Origin: an uncultured Phycisphaerales bacterium | GTDB taxonomy: Bacteria; Planctomycetota; Phycisphaerae; Sedimentisphaerales; Anaerobacaceae | Direction of reading: 5' to 3' | Assembly (NCBI GenBank): GCA_937927975.1 | Contig: CALEZT010000072.1 | Coordinates: 25,329 to 89,328 of the forward strand | Length of the DNA stretch: 64,000 bases | In this document: one piece after another, positions 8,302 to 16,750 of the stretch | Numbering within the stretch: the first letter of the stretch is position 1 | Layout: every line of letters begins with the position of its first letter | Made by a program: the position numbers and the translations under genes | Notes under the pieces: generated by a model | The model's database searches: none | What the model was told of the DNA's origin: nothing | Seen by the model: the letters and a program-made list of their open reading frames with translations, nothing else

Positions 8302-9438
8302 TCAGTAACGGTCAACGTGGACATAGACGGTGTGTTCCTCATCATCGATCAGCAGTTCGCCCTGGTATTTGCCATCGTACCAACTGATTTCGTAGCGTCT
8401 GCCAGGGCCGCGAATCTCCTGCCGATACCAGTCGGGAACATCGCACTCCGGCGTGAAGTACTCATTCCCCTGGGCATCGTATCGGTCAAAAAGCTTCACG
8501 TAATCCCCGCCCGGCAGCCTCATTCGCTCACGGGAATAGGTTCGAGCGCCGACTCGCTCCAGGCTGGGCGAAACAGCCAGGAAGCGCTCGATGTCGTTCG
8601 GATCGGCGGTGAACCGCAACGTGTACTTGCCCGACATGAGGAACCCCCAGGCGTGCACTCTCACGTCGCGCGCCGATTCGGGCAAAGGCGCCAGTCCCGC
8701 TCGATTGAGCACGACGGGAGACCGTTTGATCGGTTCGAATTTGCGGCTGAGAGCCCAATGGTCATACCCCGTCAGCGCCAGCCAGCCGACGCCGAGAGCC
8801 ACGGCCGGAAGCAGGAGGAGACTCCGCCATGTAACACTTCCCATGCGAGGACGCAGTCTGCGCCACATCCTCGTCTGGGCGAGTACGCTCAGGCCCAGCA
8901 CGGAACCTGCCATCACAATGCGCAAGGCGAACGTCAACCCCGTCTTCCCCGTCTCCTGGCCGGGGGCGCTTCGGAACCATGCCAGGCCGACGATCAGGGC
9001 TGCCAGCAGGACCAGGCTGCCAATCATGGCATACCGCGAAGGAAACGTCATGGGACCGCTCGCTGTCGCCGCGTCCGGCGCCGGCAGGTGAACCGCCCCG
9101 CAACAACGACAGCGAGGCTGCGCCGCCACGGCCATGGCTCCCGACACGGGCAGCGCCCAAAACGAGAGCAATGCGATGCCGGCGAACACCAGAGCCGCAA
9201 TGAAGAAAATGGCTCCACCGCCGCCGGCGCCCGCGGCGAGTGCGACGGGCATCAGTGCCAGAAAGACGAAGAACGTTGCGAGATTGGCTACGGAGACGTC
9301 ACTCCACACGCGTTTGACCGGCCCGCCGCACAAGGGACATCGAGTCTCGCCGACGGCTGGGGAGTCTGTGCCTTTTGTTACACGGTCTCCCGGCGTTGGC
9401 TCTGGCGTCTCGTTGTTTCGGTCCTCTGTATCCGCCAT
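8302..9438 (-). CDS. Membrane protein with an N-terminal zinc-ribbon-like segment, unknown function
   Basis: 378 residues if started at ATG 9438, which has GGGAG 8 bases upstream. Another in-frame ATG lies at 9444. Near residue 32 a CPLCGG pair and near 110 a CRCCG pair could form a split zinc ribbon. Between and after them are about four to five hydrophobic helices (LATFFVFLALMPVALAAG, IFFIAALVFAGIALLSFW, YAMIGSLVLLAALIVGLAW and others). The C-terminal 150 residues are soluble, rich in aromatic and acidic residues, and end in VYVHVDRY. I do not recognise the family. It stands alone between a DUF1848 gene and a divergent lipoprotein gene. Confidence 0.6.
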   Translation of the reverse strand: MADTEDRNNETPEPTPGDRVTKGTDSPAVGETRCPLCGGPVKRVWSDVSVANLATFFVFLALMPVALAAGAGGGGAIFFIAALVFAGIALLSFWALPVSGAMAVAAQPRCRCCGAVHLPAPDAATASGPMTFPSRYAMIGSLVLLAALIVGLAWFRSAPGQETGKTGLTFALRIVMAGSVLGLSVLAQTRMWRRLRPRMGSVTWRSLLLLPAVALGVGWLALTGYDHWALSRKFEPIKRSPVVLNRAGLAPLPESARDVRVHAWGFLMSGKYTLRFTADPNDIERFLAVSPSLERVGARTYSRERMRLPGGDYVKLFDRYDAQGNEYFTPECDVPDWYRQEIRGPGRRYEISWYDGKYQGELLIDDEEHTVYVHVDRY

Positions 9439-9704
9439 CTTCATCGCTCCCGGAATCAGCTCGTTGCAGGGTTCCACTGCGGTGTCAAGCCAGACAGTCA
9501 TGCGTCCGGCCGCGAGAATGCGGTTGTCTGCCTCGGCGAGTCGTCATCGTCGACGCATATTATAGCAGTATGACGGTCGTTGTGAAGGGTTTTCAACATC
9601 ACATGGTCTTGACGCCTTGGGCCTGCGGTTATAGACTCGCCCCCGTCTCAGGGATCTCCAGAACGCCGTGCCACGGATCAGCCAAGAAAGGAAGGGACGG
9701 AATC

Positions 9705-10814
9705 ATGTCAAGATGGATCTCAACACACGTCGCATTGTATCTGTTGGTTGTTGTGGTTCTGCTGGTCGGGGCTTCGTGCCGGTCGGGGGGCGGGGTGGAT
9801 GTTGTGGGGGAGCCGTATCTGCTGGATACGCCGCTGTTGTCGCGCTCCATCAGTTTCGAGAATCCGACCGGTGCGCCCGGGCAGGGGGGCAAGGCCGCCA
9901 GCAATCTCGGGCCGGGACGCAAAGGGGCGCCTGCGATCAATTTCATGGCGGGCAAGGAAGTCGAGTTGTGCAACATCAAAGGGCCCGGCACGATCCGGCA
10001 CATCTGGATGACCACGTCGAACAACCCGAAGAACCTCCGCAGCCTGGTGATTCGCGCCTGGTGGGATGAGCAGACGCATCCGAGCATCGAGTGCCCGATC
10101 GGGGACTTCATGGGCTTTGCGCATGGGAAGGTGACGCAGTATTTCTCCGCGGTGCATTCGCTGGGGCGCAACGCCGGGATGAACATCTGGCTGCCGATGC
10201 CCTTCACGCACAGGGCTCGGATCACGCTGACCAACGAGGGCAAGGAGGATGTGCCGCTGTTCTATCAGGTGGACTACACGGTCGGCGACGAGCACAGGGC
10301 CACCGTCGGGCGGCTGCACGTGCTGTTCCGACGCGAGAACCCGACGACCGAGAAGCAGGACTTCGAGCTGCTGCCCAAGCGGACCAATCCCGGCCGGTAC
10401 ATCGGCGCCCTGATCGGCGTGCGGAATATGCACCCTGCCCAGTGGTGGGGCGAGGGCGAGATCAAGATCTTCATGGATGGCGACACCGAGCACGCGACGA
10501 TCGTCGGCACCGGCAGCGAGGACTACGTGGGCCTGTCGTACGGCATGCAGCAGACGCCCTTTTTCTACAACGGCTGCAACCTGGACGAGCGGAACTTCAT
10601 CTCGATGTACCGCTGGCACCTGCCGGACCCGATCTACTGGAGGCAGGAGGCCCGCATCACGATCCAGCAGATCGCCTGGAAGGACGGGCTGGCCGAGACC
10701 CGCGACGACTGGTCCACCGCCACCTTCTGGTACGAGCCGATCCCGAGCGCGCCGCTGCCGGCGATGCCGGATGTCGCGGCTCGCACGACGGATATTTGGG
10801 AAGAGCGCAAGTAA
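9705..10814 (+). CDS. Exported DUF2961 / GH172-family glycoside hydrolase
   Basis: 369 residues. ATG 9705 has a strong AAGGAAGGGACGG site upstream. The N-terminus is hydrophobic and ends VGASC (Cys25), so a lipoprotein or Sec signal is likely. The body matches DUF2961: ISFENPTG, GKAASNLGPGRKGAPAI, GPGTIRHIWMT, IECPIGDFMGFAHG, WLPMPF and IVGTGSEDYVGLSYGMQ. Some family members are now classed as GH172 and act on fructofuranosides or D-arabinan, with two Glu as catalytic residues. The substrate here is unknown. A DUF1080 lipoprotein follows in the same direction, a frequent pairing in planctomycetes, so extracellular sugar breakdown is likely. Confidence 0.82.
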   Translation: MSRWISTHVALYLLVVVVLLVGASCRSGGGVDVVGEPYLLDTPLLSRSISFENPTGAPGQGGKAASNLGPGRKGAPAINFMAGKEVELCNIKGPGTIRHIWMTTSNNPKNLRSLVIRAWWDEQTHPSIECPIGDFMGFAHGKVTQYFSAVHSLGRNAGMNIWLPMPFTHRARITLTNEGKEDVPLFYQVDYTVGDEHRATVGRLHVLFRRENPTTEKQDFELLPKRTNPGRYIGALIGVRNMHPAQWWGEGEIKIFMDGDTEHATIVGTGSEDYVGLSYGMQQTPFFYNGCNLDERNFISMYRWHLPDPIYWRQEARITIQQIAWKDGLAETRDDWSTATFWYEPIPSAPLPAMPDVAARTTDIWEERK

Positions 10815-10860
10815 GTGGGAAGTGTCGAGTTTGAAGTGTGAAGTTTGAAGTTGGGAAAGG
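10815..10860. repeat. Short word repeat (GAAGT/GTTTGAAGT) in the leader of the DUF1080 gene
   Basis: GTGTCGAGTTTGAAGTGTGAAG continues as GTTTGAAGTTGGG, a run of near-tandem words that ends just before the purine-rich ribosome site. It resembles the other leader-filling repeats of this window (19635-19752, 23019-23127, 44836-44928). Confidence 0.5.
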
Positions 10861-10867
10861 GAAAGAC

Positions 10868-11494
10868 ATGCGGATATCGATTGTTGTGTTGGCGTTGGCG
10901 GCAGTGATTCTTGCGGGATGCCACGGACAGGACGCGAAGACCGGGTCGGCAACCGTCAAGAGCGGATACACGGCGCTCTTCAACGGCAAGGACCTCACCG
11001 GCTGGCAGCCCACCGGCAACGCCAAATGGGTTGTCGAGAACGGCCAGCTCGTCGGCACGCAAGGCGCCAACAACGCGCCGGGCGACCTGTTCACGACCGC
11101 CGGCTTCAAGGACTTCGAGGCGGTCGTCACATATCGCGCCGAGTGGCCCTGCAACAGCGGCGTCTGGTTCCGGTACCAGAACAACGGGAAGGCCTACCAG
11201 GCCGACATCCTGGAATACAAGGATCCCGAGGCCTACTCGGGCACCGTCTACTGTCCCGGCAAGCTCTTTCTGGCGAGGAATCTCGACAAGTCTCTTGAGA
11301 ACCGCGACGGCTGGAACACGATCAAGATCCGGGCCCAGGGCGACCACCTCCAAGTCTGGCTCAACGGCCGCCAGGTCGCGGACGTCCACGACACGACCAG
11401 CGACTCGGGCTCGATCGGCTTCCAGGTTCATCCCGGCGCCGAGTTCGGCCCGATGAAGATCGTCGTTCGCGAGGTCTTGATCAAGGAACTATAG
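10868..11494 (+). CDS. DUF1080 lipoprotein (3-keto-disaccharide hydrolase domain)
   Basis: 208 residues. ATG 10868 follows GGGAAAGGGAAAG. An upstream in-frame ATG at 10838 lies inside the word repeat and is less likely. The signal ends VILAGC (Cys18). The mature part is one concanavalin-like sandwich with family marks: YTALFNGKDLTGW near the start, NSGVWFRYQ, AYQADILEY, GWNTIKIRAQGDHLQVWLNG, and SGSIGFQVHPG near the end. Pfam names this domain after 3-keto-disaccharide hydrolysis, and many copies are carbohydrate-binding or hydrolytic lipoproteins. It probably works with the GH172-like protein upstream. Confidence 0.85.
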   Translation: MRISIVVLALAAVILAGCHGQDAKTGSATVKSGYTALFNGKDLTGWQPTGNAKWVVENGQLVGTQGANNAPGDLFTTAGFKDFEAVVTYRAEWPCNSGVWFRYQNNGKAYQADILEYKDPEAYSGTVYCPGKLFLARNLDKSLENRDGWNTIKIRAQGDHLQVWLNGRQVADVHDTTSDSGSIGFQVHPGAEFGPMKIVVREVLIKEL

Positions 11495-11512
11495 GTCTGC
11501 GCGTCGAGCTAT

Positions 11513-11580
11513 GCGAGCTCAAAGGATCGAATCGCTCCCGCCGCCGCACGGCGTCGGGCGTTTCGGTTCTTTGAGCTCGC
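11513..11580. terminator. Long hairpin between convergent genes
   Basis: Perfect 12-base arms GCGAGCTCAAAG (11513-11524) and CTTTGAGCTCGC (11569-11580) enclose a GC-rich loop. It lies between the ends of the DUF1080 gene and the crotonase gene, so it could terminate both transcripts. A T-rich TTTGTTG follows on the plus strand. Confidence 0.5.
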
Positions 11581-11587
11581 TTTGTTG

Positions 11588-12427
11588 TCACGCAGTTCCG
11601 GGATTCTCCCCTGGCTCCTGGTCCGGCAGCTTCTGCCAGGGCTTGCCCCGCAGCGCCATATCCAGCGCCTGGCTCTCGAGCGTGAAGTACCTGTCGAAGT
11701 CGGGCAATCGGAGATTGAGAAGCTGCTTGATCGACCCCAACACGTCGGGCGACAGGCCCGACACCTCTTGGGCCATCGTCCGAACGGTCCGGTCCAGTTC
11801 GGAAGGCGTCACGACCTCGTCGAGCAGTCCCCAGTCCAAAGCCAGGTGTGCTGAGAACTCCGCGGTGCGAGTCACCAGGTTATTGGCCCTGCCCAATCCG
11901 ATATAGGCCGGCAGCAGATAGAGCAGCCCCGAGCCGGGCGGCATGCCGCATTGACGCTCCTGGTTGCAGAACGTGGTGTCGGACGTCGCGATCCGGTGGT
12001 CGCAGGCGAGCCCGATTCCGAGGAACGACAAGGAGACCTCGCCTTGAAAGACCATGATCACCGGCCGTTTCACGGACCGCAGCCAGCGGATCAGTCCGAC
12101 GAAGACGTTCTCTTCCCGCGCCATGGCCTGTCCGCTCACGGACGTGGATGCGCATCGCCCCGCTGAATACTTCTCCTGGAGGCTGCCCAGCCTCTTGAGA
12201 AACGCTCCGCACTGCTCGGGCGAGAAGCATCGACTGGAGCTCCAGATCGCCAGAGGCTTGCCTGCGCCTTGGCGGAGGTCCTCCAGGAAGTATCGGAAAC
12301 ACTCGATCGCATTCGACGCATCGGCCATGGTCAGCAGGTCGTCATGGAAGTGAATGGCGTCGCCCAATTCGAGCGGTTCGAAGCTCAGGAAGGGTTCCAG
12401 GATCGAAAGATCTGTCTTCTTGAACAT
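11588..12427 (-). CDS. Crotonase (enoyl-CoA hydratase/isomerase) family protein, last gene of the RND operon
   Basis: 279 residues. ATG 12427 has AAAGGA upstream and starts 13 bases after the RND pump stop, so it is very likely cotranscribed. The crotonase fold is seen in VKRPVIMVFQGEVSLSFLGIGLACDHR (split: oxyanion-hole strands) and GMPPGSGLLYLLP, and the C-terminal part has WGLLDEVV. Compared with rat enoyl-CoA hydratase, the residue at the Glu144 position is Gly, while an acid in NQERQ aligns with Glu164. A one-acid site suits an isomerase or another crotonase reaction better than a hydratase. Its role in an efflux operon is unknown. It might modify an exported acyl compound, which is inference. 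Confidence 0.75.
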   Translation of the reverse strand: MFKKTDLSILEPFLSFEPLELGDAIHFHDDLLTMADASNAIECFRYFLEDLRQGAGKPLAIWSSSRCFSPEQCGAFLKRLGSLQEKYSAGRCASTSVSGQAMAREENVFVGLIRWLRSVKRPVIMVFQGEVSLSFLGIGLACDHRIATSDTTFCNQERQCGMPPGSGLLYLLPAYIGLGRANNLVTRTAEFSAHLALDWGLLDEVVTPSELDRTVRTMAQEVSGLSPDVLGSIKQLLNLRLPDFDRYFTLESQALDMALRGKPWQKLPDQEPGENPGTA

Positions 12428-12440
12428 GAGCGCCGTCCTT

Positions 12441-15400
12441 TCAGTGTTTGCCGCTTTTTCGCGTCGTCAGATCGTAGAGGATCGGGACGACGACGAGCGT
12501 CAGGATGCCCGAGACCAGGATGCCGCCGACGGAGGCGATGCCGACGCCGACGCGCATCTCGGCTCCGATGCCCCGACTCAAGGCCAGCGGGAGCATGCCT
12601 AGAACCGCTGCCAGCGTGATCATAATCACGGGACGGAACTGTTCGCAAGAGGCTGTGATCATCGCCTTGTGGCGAGGAACGCCCTCGCGAACGTGCACGT
12701 TGAACCCGTCCACGATCAGAATCGCGTTGTTCACCACGATGCCGACCATCATGACCATGCCCATGAGCACGAAGATCGACATGCTCTCGCCCGTCAGCGC
12801 CAGGGCCCACATCACGCCGATCAGAGCCAGCGGAACCGTCACGAGGATCAGCCACGGCTGCTTGTACGATTCGAGGATCGCGGCAAGGCTCAGGATCACC
12901 AGGACGACTGCCATCAGACCCGCCTCGCCGAACGCGGCCACCGCTTCGGACATTCTCTCGTACATGCCGGAGAACCAGTAGTCGTAGCCCGGCGGGAACC
13001 GCACCTCGGAATCGATCGTCTCGGTGATCCTCTTGACCGCGTTGCCCAGCGCCAGCTCGGGCTTGAGGTTGGCGAAGACCTTGGTGACGCGCCGCTTGTC
13101 CTGTCGGGTGATCTGGACGGGTGCGATGCGGTGCTCCACGTCGGCCAGGTTCGACAGGAGGATCGGCCGGCCCGGCGCGCCGGGGAAGAGGAACTGCTCG
13201 ACCTGGTCCTGTCCCGGCTCATCCTCCAACTCGACGACGATGTCGTAGTTGCGGTCGCCTCGTTTGAAAGTGCCGGCCTCGATGCCTTCGAGGTTGGCTC
13301 GCAAGGCCAGGCCGAGACTGATCGCGGGAATGTCCAGGTCCGCCAGGGTGGCCCGCTTGGGCAGGATGGCCATTTCGGGTTTGCCGGCGCGGACGGTTGT
13401 GTCGATGTCCTTGATCCCCTGGATTTGGCCGGCGCGGGTTTGCGTGTCGACCGCCAGACGATTGAGGGTCGTCAGCTCATCCCCGGCGATCAACAGTTCG
13501 ATGTCCTGGTTCTGACCGCCGATCATCGCAGGCTGAGTGATGGTGAGGATGCACTCCGGATAGCCGGCCAGACGCTTGCGGACCTCGGTCTGGAGGTCCT
13601 CGATCGTGAGGGTCCGCTCGTCTCGCTCGGAGAAGGTCAACAGCAGCTGGGCGAGATAGACGCCCTGCGTGGATTGGCCGATCACGCCTTCGACCTTGCC
13701 CAGGGAACTGAGCACGTGCCTGAGCTCGGGCACGTCCTTGACACGCTCTTCCACGAGTCGCACCCTCTCGATCGCCCGGTCGAGACTGTACGACGTGGGG
13801 TACTCCAGCTTGACGAAGACACGACCCTGGTCGGTGTTGGGAGCAAAACCGAACCCGACCTTGCCGCCCAGGGACATCGCGTGAACGAGCATCGCGACGG
13901 TCAGGACGAGGATGGCCAATGCGACGAGCCGGTGCTTCTCATTGAAGGAAAGCACCCAACGATACCCTGCGATCACTCTGTTCAGCACGCGGTTGAAACC
14001 CGTCTCCATTCGGTGCAGAAGCCCCTTCTGCCGGCCGTTGGAGGGCCTGAGCAGGATCGAGCACAGGATCGGAGTCAGCGTGAACGAGATGAACAGCGAC
14101 ACCGCGGTCATGATGAGCATGGTCCAGGCCAGGGGTCTCATGAACTGGCCGATGACGCTGCCCATCATCGCGATCGGGAACAGCACGACGATATTGGTGC
14201 CCGCGCTGGCCAAGACCGCGACCGCGACTTCCCTGGCGCCCAGGCGGGCTGCTTCCTTCGGGTTGCCCGTCTCCTTGAGACGCGAGACGACGGCCTCCAG
14301 GACCACGATGGAGTTGGTCACGAGGATGCCGATCGACAGACCGATCGAGATCAGCGTCGAGGTGTTGAGCGTGTAGCCGGCCAGTTGCATGAAGAACAGG
14401 CTGATGACCACCGTCAGCGGCATCGTGATCGCGACCACGAGCGTGGCGCGGATGTTGTAGAGGAAGAAGAACAGGATCGCGGCGGTCAGGAGGATGCCCT
14501 GACCGATGTTGCTCCAGGCGCTTCGGACGGAGGCCTCGATGAACCGTCCGTCGTCGGTGACCCAGACGAGCTCCATGCCGCCGGGCAGTTGGCGGTTGAG
14601 GGTCTCGACTGCGTTTCTGACGCTGTGGACGACCTTCACCGCGTTGGCCTCGGCCTTCTTGACGACCTTGATGTACACGCAGGGCCGGCCGTCGACCGCG
14701 GCTTTCTGGCGAAGCTCCGCGGTCGTCATCACCACCCGTCCGACATCGCGGATGTAGCACCGTTGACCGTCTTTGCCGGCCACCTGGAGCGTGGCGATTT
14801 CCGGGATGTCCTTGTATTCGGCGTCGAACTTCACGGAGAACTCGCGCCCGTGGTCGGTCACGCGACCGCTCGGGATGGTTCGCACCGCCTGCTGCACGGC
14901 CTGAACGACGCTCATGCTGGACAGCCCCCTGGCCGCCAGCTTCTCGCGGTCGAGCAGGACGCGCACTTCGCGCTTGGCCCCGCCGATGAGATCGACGTTC
15001 GCGACGCCGGCCAGGACGGTGAGCCGGTCTCGCAGCGTGTTGTCCGCGTAGTCGTACAACTCGTCGAGGGGCACGTCGCCGGTCACCGCCATGTGGATGA
15101 TCGGCTGGGCGTTGATGTCGAACTTGAGGATCTTGGGGTCCTCCACGTCCTCGGGGAAATCGGCGCGGATCAGGTCGAGCTTCTCGCGAACGTCGGTGGC
15201 CGCGATGTCCACGTTCACGTTCAGGTTGAACTCCAGCAGGGTCTGGCAGACGTTCTCCATGCAGGCGGAACTGACGTGCTTGAGCCCGTCGATCGTGACG
15301 ACCTGGTCCTCGATCCGCTTGGCGACGTCGGTCTCGATCTGCTCGGGACTGGCGCCGGGATAGATGGTGGTGACCGTGATGTACGGCACGTCCATCTTGG

Positions 15401-15512
15401 GCATCAGCTCCAGGCCCAGCTTGCGGTAGGCGTTCAGGCCCAGCAGGGTCAGGCCGAGGATCAGACTGGTCATCGCCACCGGCCGGCGGATGGATGAATC
15501 GGACAGGAACAT
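12441..15512 (-). CDS. RND-family efflux pump, inner-membrane subunit (HAE1/AcrB-like)
   Basis: 1023 residues, normal for the family. It starts SSIRRPVAMTSLILGLTLLG, the usual N-terminal helix motif. Two halves each carry a large periplasmic loop and a block of six helices, and LPKMDVPYITVTTIYPGASP is in the expected place. In AcrB, Asp407, Asp408 and Lys940 relay protons. Here helix 4 reads GILVTNSIVVLE (Thr399, Asn400) and helix 10 reads GIVVNNAILIVD (Asn928), so all three are replaced. The start overlaps the stop of the adaptor gene (TAATG), which indicates translational coupling. Operon order is tetR, outer-membrane channel, adaptor, pump, crotonase. The substrate is unknown. Confidence 0.93.
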   Translation of the reverse strand: MFLSDSSIRRPVAMTSLILGLTLLGLNAYRKLGLELMPKMDVPYITVTTIYPGASPEQIETDVAKRIEDQVVTIDGLKHVSSACMENVCQTLLEFNLNVNVDIAATDVREKLDLIRADFPEDVEDPKILKFDINAQPIIHMAVTGDVPLDELYDYADNTLRDRLTVLAGVANVDLIGGAKREVRVLLDREKLAARGLSSMSVVQAVQQAVRTIPSGRVTDHGREFSVKFDAEYKDIPEIATLQVAGKDGQRCYIRDVGRVVMTTAELRQKAAVDGRPCVYIKVVKKAEANAVKVVHSVRNAVETLNRQLPGGMELVWVTDDGRFIEASVRSAWSNIGQGILLTAAILFFFLYNIRATLVVAITMPLTVVISLFFMQLAGYTLNTSTLISIGLSIGILVTNSIVVLEAVVSRLKETGNPKEAARLGAREVAVAVLASAGTNIVVLFPIAMMGSVIGQFMRPLAWTMLIMTAVSLFISFTLTPILCSILLRPSNGRQKGLLHRMETGFNRVLNRVIAGYRWVLSFNEKHRLVALAILVLTVAMLVHAMSLGGKVGFGFAPNTDQGRVFVKLEYPTSYSLDRAIERVRLVEERVKDVPELRHVLSSLGKVEGVIGQSTQGVYLAQLLLTFSERDERTLTIEDLQTEVRKRLAGYPECILTITQPAMIGGQNQDIELLIAGDELTTLNRLAVDTQTRAGQIQGIKDIDTTVRAGKPEMAILPKRATLADLDIPAISLGLALRANLEGIEAGTFKRGDRNYDIVVELEDEPGQDQVEQFLFPGAPGRPILLSNLADVEHRIAPVQITRQDKRRVTKVFANLKPELALGNAVKRITETIDSEVRFPPGYDYWFSGMYERMSEAVAAFGEAGLMAVVLVILSLAAILESYKQPWLILVTVPLALIGVMWALALTGESMSIFVLMGMVMMVGIVVNNAILIVDGFNVHVREGVPRHKAMITASCEQFRPVIMITLAAVLGMLPLALSRGIGAEMRVGVGIASVGGILVSGILTLVVVPILYDLTTRKSGKH

Positions 15513-16750
15513 TACTTCTCCTCCTGCTGGACCTCGACCGCTGCGCCGGTGTCGAGCATGTTCTGCCCGAGCGTCACAACCGGTTCGTTCTCGCTCACTT
15601 CGGCCTGACCGATCTCAGTCCAGCCGGCGGCCTCGATGCCGGGCGTGACGGCCACCTGGGTCGCGGCGCCGTTGCGGACGACGAAAACGACGGGTTTGCC
15701 CGAGCGTTCGATGATCGACGACGAGGGAACGCCCAGTCCTTGGCGGCTCTCGAATACAATCGTGATGTTGGCCATCGCGCCGGGCACGATCCCTGCCGGC
15801 GGGTCCTTCACCAGGCACTTGACTTCGAACGTCCGCAGCTTGGGATCGACCGTGGGACTTCGATAACTGACGACGAGGTCCTTGATCTCGATCGAGCCCA
15901 CCCTGACGTTCATCGCGGTCCGACCGACCGCCACCTGCGGATAGTATTGCACCGGCAGGAACGCCGCGACCTCTACGACGGAGGGATCGTCGATCCGCAG
16001 GATGGGATTGCCGGGATTGGCCATCTCGCCGGGTTCGTGGAGCCGCTCGCTGACGGCGCCGCCGATCGGAGCGACGACCACCGCGTCGGCCAGGTTCTTC
16101 CTGGCGATCTCCAGCGAAGCCTCCGCCTGGCGTTCCTGAGACTTGGACAAGTCCACGAGCGTCCTGGCGTGTTTGGCTGCCGCCAGCAGTTGCCGATGTC
16201 GCGACTGCTGCTGCTCGAAGGCGTCGACGGTGACCGCCTCTTTCTCCCGCAGGCGGGTGAACCGATCGTAGTCCAGAGAGGCCTTGTGAAGGTCCACCTC
16301 GACCCGTTCGAGGCTCGCCTCTTTTTCCTTCGTGGACGAACGGGCCACGTCGAGCGCGTGTTCGGCGATCTGCACCGCCTTTTCGAGGTTTGCCTGGTCG
16401 ATGGCGAAGAGCTTCGTTTGCCCTGCGACGACCATGTCGCCTTTTTCGACGAAGACCGCTTCGATGGCGCCCCCGACTCGCGGCGAGACCATGGCCCAGT
16501 TCTTCGCTTCGACGTTGCCCTGTACCAGGACGCTGCGGTCGAACCGTCGCATCGCAGCCGGCGCGACCATCACAGGCGCCCGCCTCGCGTCGCTCGAAGG
16601 GCTTGCCTCCGTCGTTGGTTGGGCAGTCGCTCGTCCGTACAGACCCCGGCCCGCTGCCCCCAGGACGCCGATCAGAACCAGTGCCCCGACATATATCGCT
16701 GTTCGTCCAAGCCGGCTCCTGCCGGCGGTGTCTTCACGATTGACTGTCAT
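15512..16750 (-). CDS. RND periplasmic adaptor (membrane fusion protein)
   Basis: 412 residues. There is an N-terminal membrane anchor TAIYVGALVLIGVLGAAGRG. A lipoyl half-motif follows at VQGNVEAKNWAMVSPRVGGAI, then a coiled-coil hairpin (about residues 125-215, rich in E, K, A and Q), the second lipoyl half VVVAPIGGAVSERLHEPGEM, and beta-barrel and membrane-proximal domains. This is the HlyD/AcrA layout that links the pump to the outer-membrane channel. Its start lies inside the last 17 bases of the channel gene and its stop overlaps the pump start, so the three are coupled. Confidence 0.92.
   Translation of the reverse strand: MTVNREDTAGRSRLGRTAIYVGALVLIGVLGAAGRGLYGRATAQPTTEASPSSDARRAPVMVAPAAMRRFDRSVLVQGNVEAKNWAMVSPRVGGAIEAVFVEKGDMVVAGQTKLFAIDQANLEKAVQIAEHALDVARSSTKEKEASLERVEVDLHKASLDYDRFTRLREKEAVTVDAFEQQQSRHRQLLAAAKHARTLVDLSKSQERQAEASLEIARKNLADAVVVAPIGGAVSERLHEPGEMANPGNPILRIDDPSVVEVAAFLPVQYYPQVAVGRTAMNVRVGSIEIKDLVVSYRSPTVDPKLRTFEVKCLVKDPPAGIVPGAMANITIVFESRQGLGVPSSSIIERSGKPVVFVVRNGAATQVAVTPGIEAAGWTEIGQAEVSENEPVVTLGQNMLDTGAAVEVQQEEK

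Noticed and set aside
12669..15497. 942-residue plus-strand frame opposite the RND pump
   Set aside because: It mirrors the pump codons and has no ribosome site or recognisable domain.
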